DNA from: JADGAU01 sp045047105
Lineage (GTDB): Bacteria > Pseudomonadota > Gammaproteobacteria > GRL18
Direction of reading: 5' to 3'
NCBI GenBank assembly: GCA_045047105.1
Contig: JASFYQ010000170.1
Location: 1-12,944 of the forward strand
Length of the DNA stretch: 12,944 nucleotides
Within the stretch, counting starts at the first letter, position 1. Each line of letters begins with the position of its first letter. The notes below the pieces were generated by a model. That model had not been told where the DNA came from and made no database searches. It saw only the letters and a list, made by a program, of their open reading frames with translations. The position numbers and the translations under genes are program-made. Positions 6,411 through 12,944 of this stretch are shown one piece after another.

Positions 6411-7463
6411 ATGAAAGCCTGGAATACTCTTTTTAATAAAAGACAAAGCTCAAAAAATCAAGCAACTATTAATCGGCTAAAAGTAGATTTAGACGAATTA
6501 ATAGCCTTGCGTTTTCATTCTCCCGGACTGGATTTATCCAGCAGTTTTTCACGTTCTAAAAAAGCTTTTTCTGCTTTATCCGGTGGGCATTTATCCCCTT
6601 TTAAAGGACGTGGACTAGATTTTGATGAGGTTCGCCCCTATCAGGCGGGAGATGATATTCGAAATATCGACTGGAATGTTACTGCCAGAACCAATAAAGT
6701 CCATAGCAAAATATTTAAAGAAGAACGTGAGCGCCCTGTTTTTATAGTAGCTGACTATCGTAATAGTATGCACTTTGCAACACGAGGCTCTTTAAAAAGT
6801 GTTCAGGCTGCTCGTTTTGCCGCTTTATCTGCCTGGATAGCCGCAGATCACCATAATCGAGTGGGAGGTCTGGTTTTTACCGATAAAGAGCAATTGGAAT
6901 TACGCCCTAAAGCAGGATATAAAGGCGTATTAAAACTGCTACGTTTATTAGGCCAAAGCCATCAGCCACAAATATTACAACAGGCTACAACCAATCAGCA
7001 AGCTACACACTTTGATAGTAATTTATTATTTCAACGCTTAAAAAAACTGATTAAACCCGGCAGTTTAATTATTTTTATCAGCGATTTTAACTTTATCAAT
7101 CAAAAAAATATTCACCTGATGCAATATTTATCTCGCCATAGTGATATGGTTGCCAGTTTTATCTACGATCCACTCGAGGTTGAATTACCCCCTCCGGGAC
7201 AATATGCTATAACCTCTCAATCTGCAACTTCTGGCAAAGTTATAAGTAACAATGAATTTACCAGTATTGATACCAGCGAAACAAAATTCAGACAGGATTA
7301 TCGTCTGCAATTTATACAAAAAGATGCCTTTTTAGAACAAAATTTTAATCAGCTGGGCATACATTTTAATCGTTTTGCCAGTAATCATGATGTAGTAGAT
7401 ATTATGAAAAAGTTTTTAGGCCATAGCAGCAGAAAAGCGCGCATAGCCCAGAGTAGAGCTTAA
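6411..7463 (+). CDS. DUF58 domain protein of MoxR/Bat operon
   Basis: This 350-residue protein contains the DUF58 signature, FKGRGLDFDEVRPYQAGDD then IRNIDWNVTART (about residues 64-93), ending in the EERERPV stretch that leads into a VWA-like region. The VWA metal-site motif is degenerate: at residues 115-119 it reads D-Y-R-N-S, with arginine where D-x-S-x-S has its first serine. A later IIFISDF strand fits the Rossmann-like core. No transmembrane segment is evident, so it is probably cytoplasmic or peripheral. DUF58 genes regularly sit directly after moxR; biochemical function is unknown. The gene lies 48 bp after moxR, and the gap holds a perfect 16-bp palindrome. No obvious Shine-Dalgarno sequence precedes the ATG. 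Confidence 0.9.
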   Translation: MKAWNTLFNKRQSSKNQATINRLKVDLDELIALRFHSPGLDLSSSFSRSKKAFSALSGGHLSPFKGRGLDFDEVRPYQAGDDIRNIDWNVTARTNKVHSKIFKEERERPVFIVADYRNSMHFATRGSLKSVQAARFAALSAWIAADHHNRVGGLVFTDKEQLELRPKAGYKGVLKLLRLLGQSHQPQILQQATTNQQATHFDSNLLFQRLKKLIKPGSLIIFISDFNFINQKNIHLMQYLSRHSDMVASFIYDPLEVELPPPGQYAITSQSATSGKVISNNEFTSIDTSETKFRQDYRLQFIQKDAFLEQNFNQLGIHFNRFASNHDVVDIMKKFLGHSSRKARIAQSRA

Positions 7464-7492
7464 ATATAAGAGTTTATACAATAAATAACAAT

Positions 7493-8143
7493 ATGACACC
7501 AGACCAGTTAAACGCTCTAGCGAATACACCACCTACCGCCCCGGCTAATATGAACCTGCCGCATAGCCCTATGCCGGGAATGCCTGCTGCCGGGCAAAAT
7601 ATTGATAATCAATTACAGGCCCTGGCAGATATTCACCTGCCTGATCCTATAATATGGTGGCCGCCTGCTCCGGGCTGGTGGATAGTTGTGCTGGCAAGCA
7701 TTGTTTTTGTTTATATAAGCTATAGGCTAATCAATAAAAAGTTAAAACAATCCCAGTTTAGAAAGCAGGCAAAAATAGAGTTGCACAATATTCAACGCTA
7801 TTGGAAAAAACAACAAAACCTGGTATTGAGTGCTGCAAGTTTATCGGTATTTATACGTCGTATAAGCCTAACCGAGCAAGAACTACGCTGTAAACAAAAG
7901 CCCAATCAAAATTTTAGAAGCGATATTGCCTCATTAAGTGAAACTCAATGGTTAGCTTATTTACAACAACAGCCTGGTATGCAGAAAATAGGCTCAGACT
8001 ATAAAGAGCTGTTAATCCAATTGCCCTATCAGGATCCTCTACTGCACTTTGATATGCAGGAGCAACAACAATTGGCTAAAAAAATGGATGTGCTTTTATC
8101 CGCTATTGCAGTTTGGATAAAAAAAGGATTTAAAGATGCTTAG
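7493..8143 (+). CDS. DUF4381 membrane protein of MoxR/Bat operon
   Basis: This 216-residue protein carries the DUF4381 signature, DIHLPDPIIWWPPAPGWW (about residues 46-63), running into one transmembrane helix (WIVVLASIVFVYISYRLI, about 63-80) and a basic, helical C-terminal domain likely in the cytoplasm. Family members recur between DUF58 and batA genes; their function is unknown, though anchoring or assembling the VWA complex is a reasonable guess. About 40 residues precede the usual LxxLxDIHLP start of the domain, including a Pro/Met/Ala-rich stretch (residues 12-34) with higher GC than its surroundings. This may be a real extension, or the start may be one of the internal ATGs at 7550, 7571 or 7580. 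None of these has a clear ribosome binding site. The 3' end overlaps batA by 8 bp. Confidence 0.85.
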   Translation: MTPDQLNALANTPPTAPANMNLPHSPMPGMPAAGQNIDNQLQALADIHLPDPIIWWPPAPGWWIVVLASIVFVYISYRLINKKLKQSQFRKQAKIELHNIQRYWKKQQNLVLSAASLSVFIRRISLTEQELRCKQKPNQNFRSDIASLSETQWLAYLQQQPGMQKIGSDYKELLIQLPYQDPLLHFDMQEQQQLAKKMDVLLSAIAVWIKKGFKDA

Positions 8144-9143
8144 TTTTGCCCTGCCTTTTACTTTTATATTATTACCCCTGCCATGGTTAATTTGGAGATT
8201 TTTACCCAAAGCCAGTACAATCCAGACTCAGGCTTTGCAGGTTCCGGATATAAGTATTTTTATTCAGCAACAAAATAGTCACTCCACGGCTCAAATTGTG
8301 AATAAAAAATCCCCCTTATTTATGAGTTTATTGATCTGGATATTATTATTACTTGCAGCAGCAAATCCGCAGTGGATTGGTGACCCCATAAAACTGCCTA
8401 TCAGTGGCAGGGATCTATTATTAGCCGTTGATTTATCTGGCAGTATGCAAGAAGAGGACATGCTCATTGAAGATAAATATTATAATCGCCTGGTTGCAGT
8501 AAAAGTGGTAGTAAGTGAATTTATCCAAAAACGCAAAGGCGATCGTCTGGGTTTAATCCTATTTGCCGATCATGCCTATTTACAAACGCCTTTAACCTAT
8601 GACAGCCAAACGGTTGAAACCATGTTAATAGAAGCAGAACTGGGTTTAGCAGGAAAACAAACAGCAATTGGTGAAGCCATAGGCTTAGCCATTAAACGGG
8701 TAAAAGACTTACCCAATGAGCAAACCCAATCCAGAGTAATGATTTTACTAACCGATGGAGCCAATACCGCAGGTATTGCCCCTGTGAAAGTAGCCAAACT
8801 TGCAGCCCAGATTGGGCTTAAAATTTATACCATTGGCATGGGTGCAGATGAGATGATCGTACGCACTATTTTTGGCCGCAAGAAAGTCAACCCCTCTCGT
8901 GACTTGGACGAAAAAACTTTAACAGAAATTGCCCAAATAACTGGTGGTCAATATTTTCGAGCCACTGATAGCAAAAATTTAAAACAAATCTACCAGACCA
9001 TAAATCAGATTGAACCAATAGAAACGGATAATAAAACTTATCGCCCCATTAAAAGTTTATTTTTCTGGCCTTTAGCTGCTGCTTTTATTTTAACGCTATT
9101 AGCCAGCTTAATATATTCAAGAACAGCAAACGAAAATTTATAA
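8136..9143 (+). CDS. batA: BatA-like VWA-domain membrane protein
   Basis: This 335-residue protein has the BatA layout: an N-terminal hydrophobic helix (about residues 5-22), a second membrane segment (about 61-76) followed by NPQW, a von Willebrand A domain, and a C-terminal membrane helix (about 309-330). The metal-ion-dependent adhesion site is intact, D-L-S-G-S at residues 99-103, followed by a QTPLTYD segment and LLTDGANT, which supply further metal-site positions. The VWA domain is expected on the periplasmic face between membrane segments. The start ATG overlaps the end of the DUF4381 gene and is preceded by AAGGA (8124-8128) at 7 nt, so the start is well supported. BatA proteins were named from the Bacteroides aerotolerance locus. 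In Gammaproteobacteria they are linked to envelope or stress fitness, with MoxR as the presumed partner. Confidence 0.9.
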   Translation: MLSFALPFTFILLPLPWLIWRFLPKASTIQTQALQVPDISIFIQQQNSHSTAQIVNKKSPLFMSLLIWILLLLAAANPQWIGDPIKLPISGRDLLLAVDLSGSMQEEDMLIEDKYYNRLVAVKVVVSEFIQKRKGDRLGLILFADHAYLQTPLTYDSQTVETMLIEAELGLAGKQTAIGEAIGLAIKRVKDLPNEQTQSRVMILLTDGANTAGIAPVKVAKLAAQIGLKIYTIGMGADEMIVRTIFGRKKVNPSRDLDEKTLTEIAQITGGQYFRATDSKNLKQIYQTINQIEPIETDNKTYRPIKSLFFWPLAAAFILTLLASLIYSRTANENL

Positions 9144-9145
9144 CT

Positions 9146-11005
9146 ATGTTTGAAGACTTTCACTTTATTCGCCCACTATGGTTTTATGCTTTAATACCCG
9201 TATTAGCCCTGTTTATCTGGTTATTTTATAAAAAGCAAAAAGCAGCTAACTGGTCAAAAATATGCGATGCTGAATTACTCAATTATTTTTTGGTACAAAA
9301 TGGTAAAAGCGTTTCTCGCTATCCTATTATTTTATTATTAATAAGCTGGCTCTTCAGTGTTTTTGCACTGGCAGGCCCTAGTTGGGAAAAGGTAAAATCC
9401 CCAATTTATAGCAATCAGGATGCATTGGTAATTATTCTGGATTTATCTTTATCAATGAATGCCAGTGATATTAAACCATCCCGTTTAGAGCGAGCCAAAC
9501 ATAAACTAACGGATTTATTAAATCAGCGTCAGGAAGGTCAGACTGCTTTATTGGTATATGCAGGAGATGCACATATTGTTTCTCCTCTCACCCCTGACAA
9601 TAAAACTATTTTATCCTTTGTTCCCGTATTGGATGCCTCTTTAATGCCTATTGCCGGTAGTAACTTAAATGCGGCATTACAGGTTGCCCAGCGATTATTT
9701 AAAAACTCAGGAATAAATCAGGGGCGAATTTTATTACTAAGTGATGGAATTCAGCCCGATCAGCAGGCTGAGCTAACAAAAACCATTAAAAACTTACAAC
9801 AATCGGGTTATTTTTTATCTATTATTGGCATAGGTACTGTAGATGGAGCACCCATACCCGATAAACAAAAAAACGGCTTTATTAAAGATCAACAGGGCAA
9901 TATTGTTTTAAGTAAACTCGATGAATTACAGCTAAAAAAATTATCATCCATAGGCAATGGCTCATATCATCGCCTCACGCTTGCAAACGATGATATCAAA
10001 TCACTTTTAAAAAATTCATCCGATAAATTTAAACAACAGTTAAATGAATCAAACTCTCAGGTTTCACAACAGCAATGGCACGATCAGGGTGCACTATTTG
10101 TTTTATTTATTTTACCCCTGGCACTATTATTATTTCGTAAAGGTTGGATATTAGGCTTATTAGTAATAATAATGCCCATCCCCTACCAGCCTGCCTATAG
10201 TATGTCCTGGGATGATTTATGGCTTCGCTCTGATCAACAGGCCAGGCAATCCTTTATTGCGGGCAAGCACCAGCAAGCCGCAGATAAGTTTAGTGATCCA
10301 CAATGGAAAGGCAGTTCATTTTATAAAGCGGGAAAGTATCAGCAGGCATTAGAGCAATTTAGTCAGTCAGATAGTATTGAGGCAACATATAATAAAGCCA
10401 ATAGTTTAGCCCAGTTAAAACAATTAGATAAAGCAATAGAAGCCTATAATGAGGTTTTAGAAAAAAACCCTGAGCATCAGGACAGTAAAAATAATAAAAA
10501 AATTATTGAAGATATCCTTAAGCAGCAAAAACAGCAGCAGCAACAAAAAGGTGATAAGGGAGACAAGCAGGATAATAAAAAGGATTCAAAGGAGCAAAAG
10601 GATGAAAATTCAGATAACTCTCCTGAAAACTCACCAGACAAAAGCAAAAAACAAGACTCTGATAAAAAGAATAAAGATTCAGAACAACAAAATCAATCTC
10701 AGCAAGATAAACAGAAACAGGCTGAACAGGAAGCACTAAACAAACAAAAAGAGAAACAAGAAAAAGAAAAACAGGCCGCTACCGAAGAAAAAAGTGAAGA
10801 GGATAAACAAGATAAAGAACAACAGGATAAAGAAAAGCAGGCCAAGCAAAGCCAGTTTTCAAAATTATCTGAAGAACAACAACAATCTATGGAGCAGTAT
10901 TTAAATCAAATTAAGGACGACCCTGCCTATTTACTCAGGCGAAAATTTTATTTAAATTCAACACGCTCCAAACAACAACAAAATCAGACACAGCAACAAT
11001 GGTAG
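9146..11005 (+). CDS. BatB/BatC-like VWA and TPR fusion protein
   Basis: This 619-residue protein joins a BatB-type VWA module to a BatC-type TPR module. Membrane segments lie at about residues 11-27, 60-77 and 315-345. The VWA domain (about 93-290) has an intact D-L-S-L-S metal site (99-103) and an LLLSDG strand (196-201). A TPR region follows (about 390-445: FYKAGKYQQALEQF, then YNKANSLAQLKQLDKAIEAY). Residues about 458-570 are a very low-complexity, charged Q/K/E/D/S-rich linker. The C-terminus returns to a conserved-looking motif, IKDDPAYLLRRKFYLN (589-604), typical of gammaproteobacterial members. The gene starts 2 bp after batA and ends 7 bp before batD, so the three are cotranscribed. 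The TPR and linker are probably periplasmic. In Bacteroides the two modules are separate BatB and BatC proteins. Confidence 0.88.
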   Translation: MFEDFHFIRPLWFYALIPVLALFIWLFYKKQKAANWSKICDAELLNYFLVQNGKSVSRYPIILLLISWLFSVFALAGPSWEKVKSPIYSNQDALVIILDLSLSMNASDIKPSRLERAKHKLTDLLNQRQEGQTALLVYAGDAHIVSPLTPDNKTILSFVPVLDASLMPIAGSNLNAALQVAQRLFKNSGINQGRILLLSDGIQPDQQAELTKTIKNLQQSGYFLSIIGIGTVDGAPIPDKQKNGFIKDQQGNIVLSKLDELQLKKLSSIGNGSYHRLTLANDDIKSLLKNSSDKFKQQLNESNSQVSQQQWHDQGALFVLFILPLALLLFRKGWILGLLVIIMPIPYQPAYSMSWDDLWLRSDQQARQSFIAGKHQQAADKFSDPQWKGSSFYKAGKYQQALEQFSQSDSIEATYNKANSLAQLKQLDKAIEAYNEVLEKNPEHQDSKNNKKIIEDILKQQKQQQQQKGDKGDKQDNKKDSKEQKDENSDNSPENSPDKSKKQDSDKKNKDSEQQNQSQQDKQKQAEQEALNKQKEKQEKEKQAATEEKSEEDKQDKEQQDKEKQAKQSQFSKLSEEQQQSMEQYLNQIKDDPAYLLRRKFYLNSTRSKQQQNQTQQQW

Positions 11006-11012
11006 TAAAGTA

Positions 11013-12797
11013 ATGGAAGTTAAATTTAGAATGAAACTGATGGTTAAACTTTTTAGTACAATAGCTATGCTTTTATTTGCCCTACAGGCCCAGGCTAAAG
11101 TAAGTGCTATTACAGATAGAACCGTATTATCCATAAATGAAAGCCTGACTTTAGAAATTAGCTTAACAGGTAGTTCATCAGGAAATCCCGACTTATCGGT
11201 ATTAGACAAAAACTTCTCCATTGTTTCACAAAGCCAAAGCCAGCAATACAGCATTATCAATGGAAAAAGTAGTAAAAAACACCTCTGGACCATTCACCTG
11301 CTACCTAAAAATACGGGGGAACTGATAATCCCTGCTCTAAAAGTTGGCTCTGAATCCACTGCTCCTATCCATCTGGTAGTGCAAAAAAGTACTCAAAATA
11401 CATCGGCTAATGGCTCAATAAATACTAATCAGGATGTTTTTATCGAGGTATTTACCAGCCCTGAAGAAACGATTTATGTACAGCAAAAAATTGATTTAAA
11501 AATTCGCATCTATTATCGTACTCGCTTATCTAATTTAGCATTAGATTCACTGCTTATAGACGATGTAATAATGGAACAGGTGGGAGAAGACAAACAATAC
11601 AATAAAATCATCAATAAACACACCTATATGGTAATTGAGCGCCACTATGCCCTGTTCCCACAAAAAAGTGGCTTTTTAACTATTCCTGCTATTCGTTTTG
11701 AAGCCATGCAAGGTGGCAGTGGTGGATTTTTTGCACAACGCGGTCGCCCTATCTATAAACAAAGTAGTGCTATTGCTATGGAGGTTAAGAAAAAACCCGA
11801 TAGTTATACTGGTGAGTATTGGCTACCAGCAGAAGATCTACAAGTTATTAGTAAACATTCTGATTTATCTGATATAAAAGTGGGAGACTCCATCACACTA
11901 ACCGATAAAATTATTGCCAAAGGGGTATTAGGCAGCCTTATACCCTCTATTAACTGGCCCAAAATTAGGGATGTTAAAAGCTACCCCGATCAGGCAAGAA
12001 ATAATTCCCAGGTAGAAAAAGATCAGATCTATGGTTTAAGAGAAGAAAAAATGGCCATTATCCCCATACGTGCAGGAACCTACCAATTACCTGATCGTAA
12101 AATAAGCTGGTGGGATATTAGCGCTAATCAACAACAGGAGAAAATTATTCCTGGTATTCGTTTTCAAGTAAGTGCTGCTGAAAAAAGTATCTCTCTTTCT
12201 GATCAACAAGCAAGTCAGAAAAATTCTTTAGCCCCCATAGAGCAACAAGCATCAAGCAATAATGTGCCAGCAGAGGATCAACAACCGGCTCAGACAGGTT
12301 TTATCAAGAAAAACTATAAGGGTTATAAATACTTACAAGAAAACCCCTGGTTTTGGGCCTGGTTAGGCACCAGTCTGGCTTTATCTATACTCTTAATTAT
12401 TAGCCTGCGGTATATCTTTAAAACTCCCGTTCCAACTAAAACTATAAGCAAAAAACGGGATAAAAAACACTTAACTCAACAACAATTAATCACCCAAATA
12501 AAAAAATCCTGCGCCGACAAAGATAAAACTAAAACCATGAATCTATTAATTCAATGGGCTAATAATAATTCAAAAACTAGACCATTTAGAAATTTAAACG
12601 AACTTTGCCAAAAGCTTAATAATCCTCAACTCGAAAAAGCTATTTTAGATTTAGACCAGAGCCTCTATGCACCTCAGACCGGACAATGGCAGGCCGATGA
12701 TTTATATCAGGCTTTAAAGAACTATTTTAATCAAAGTAATAAAGAACAGACTAGCAAGAAAAATAAAAGTGTCATAAAACCTTTGAATCCACTTTAG
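11013..12797 (+). CDS. batD: BatD-like protein with signal peptide and C-terminal TM helix
   Basis: This 594-residue protein has a cleavable-looking signal peptide (hydrophobic core about residues 15-24, ending LQAQA, probable cleavage near residue 28). A long beta-rich ectodomain follows (about 30-390), a Q/S-rich linker (about 395-425), one transmembrane helix (about 447-468) and a basic helical cytoplasmic tail. BatD (oxygen tolerance protein) family features include the immunoglobulin-like early strands (SAITDRTVLSINESLTLEI), the YYRTRLSNLALD region (167-178) and a second repeat-like domain with KVGDSITLTDKI (289-300). BatD is taken to be the large periplasmic partner of the BatA/B VWA proteins. 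The start could be 11013, 11031 or 11040; all keep the signal peptide. GGAAG at 11015-11019 would suit the 11031 start. No terminator hairpin is evident after the stop. Confidence 0.87.
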   Translation: MEVKFRMKLMVKLFSTIAMLLFALQAQAKVSAITDRTVLSINESLTLEISLTGSSSGNPDLSVLDKNFSIVSQSQSQQYSIINGKSSKKHLWTIHLLPKNTGELIIPALKVGSESTAPIHLVVQKSTQNTSANGSINTNQDVFIEVFTSPEETIYVQQKIDLKIRIYYRTRLSNLALDSLLIDDVIMEQVGEDKQYNKIINKHTYMVIERHYALFPQKSGFLTIPAIRFEAMQGGSGGFFAQRGRPIYKQSSAIAMEVKKKPDSYTGEYWLPAEDLQVISKHSDLSDIKVGDSITLTDKIIAKGVLGSLIPSINWPKIRDVKSYPDQARNNSQVEKDQIYGLREEKMAIIPIRAGTYQLPDRKISWWDISANQQQEKIIPGIRFQVSAAEKSISLSDQQASQKNSLAPIEQQASSNNVPAEDQQPAQTGFIKKNYKGYKYLQENPWFWAWLGTSLALSILLIISLRYIFKTPVPTKTISKKRDKKHLTQQQLITQIKKSCADKDKTKTMNLLIQWANNNSKTRPFRNLNELCQKLNNPQLEKAILDLDQSLYAPQTGQWQADDLYQALKNYFNQSNKEQTSKKNKSVIKPLNPL

Positions 12798-12944
12798 TTT
12801 AAATTGAGAAGACTGCTGCTAAATTGAGTAAAATACCACTAACGGACGTTATCCACATTTAGCTCATTTAAATATTGACATTGTTACTTATAATGATATT
12901 AATAATGAAGCTATGGATATTTCTACCTGGATAAAATAATCATT
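12798..12944. other. Non-coding tail of window with a start-less open stretch and short direct repeat
   Basis: No complete gene is visible after batD. TAAATTGAG is repeated at 12800-12808 and 12820-12828. On the + strand a frame is open from 12832 (just after a TAA) to a TAA at 12937-12939. It encodes 35 residues including GRYPHLAHLNIDIV and ending DISTWIK. It has no plausible upstream start codon, and the only in-frame ATG (12913) leaves 8 residues. It might be the 3' remnant of a decayed gene; I do not recognise the family. No terminator hairpin for the Bat operon was found here. Confidence 0.35.

Noticed and set aside
8597..8797. 66-codon minus-strand open frame within batA
   Set aside because: Antisense shadow of the VWA domain coding sequence.
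10506..10739. Overlapping + and - strand open frames in the low-complexity part of the BatB/C gene
   Set aside because: They arise from the A-rich repetitive codons of the Q/K/E linker, and their translations are low complexity.
10958..11293. 111-codon minus-strand open frame across the BatB/C-batD junction
   Set aside because: It is antisense to the well-supported batD signal peptide region; its hydrophobic look mirrors A-rich and T-rich sequence.
4686..12797. Possible defence or phage-linked system, because HflD affects lambda lysogeny and MoxR-VWA pairs occur in some defence loci
   Set aside because: The gene set is the standard chromosomal MoxR-DUF58-DUF4381-BatABD envelope operon, with no nuclease, phage gene, CRISPR array, integrase or transposase in the window.

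Overview
The window is AT-rich chromosomal DNA, most likely from a gammaproteobacterium. The best taxonomic marker is hflD (4686-5351), a family essentially confined to Gammaproteobacteria. The MoxR-DUF58-DUF4381-BatA-BatB/C-BatD gene order that follows it is also typical of that class. I cannot name a genus. Coding density is high, and many starts lack a clear Shine-Dalgarno sequence.

Left part (1-4477): sugar chemistry. A 5'-truncated, Asp-box (sialidase-fold) protein is encoded on the + strand (1-897). Facing it is a leftward four-gene block. In transcription order this is pseI (pseudaminic acid synthase), pseG (UDP-sugar hydrolase), a 115-bp gap, a formyltransferase-like gene and a PIG-L/LmbE-type deacetylase gene. 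PseG and PseI catalyse consecutive steps of pseudaminic acid synthesis. The deacetylase and formyltransferase suggest that the sugar, or a precursor, exchanges an N-acetyl for an N-formyl group. That is inference. PseB, PseC, PseH and PseF are not in the window, so the pathway must be completed elsewhere.

Middle (4478-4685): a 208-bp divergent control region. It contains two back-to-back -10 hexamers forming an inverted repeat (4565-4578), each with a plausible -35 at 17 bp. One reads right to hflD, the other left to pseI.

Right part (4686-12797): hflD, then a six-gene, same-strand block: moxR AAA+ ATPase, DUF58 protein, DUF4381 membrane protein, BatA-like VWA protein, a BatB/BatC-like VWA-TPR fusion and BatD-like protein. 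This is the complete MoxR/Bat envelope system. A cytoplasmic ATPase is expected to work with membrane-anchored von Willebrand A proteins and a large periplasmic partner. Its molecular substrate is not established in most bacteria. A perfect 16-bp palindrome lies between moxR and the DUF58 gene.

The last 147 bp hold no complete gene, only a start-less 35-codon open stretch that may be a gene remnant, and a short direct repeat.

Nothing here is a clearly unprecedented system. The points most worth a second look are the deacetylase/formyltransferase pair beside pseI-pseG, the sialidase-like gene facing it, and the symmetric divergent promoter.
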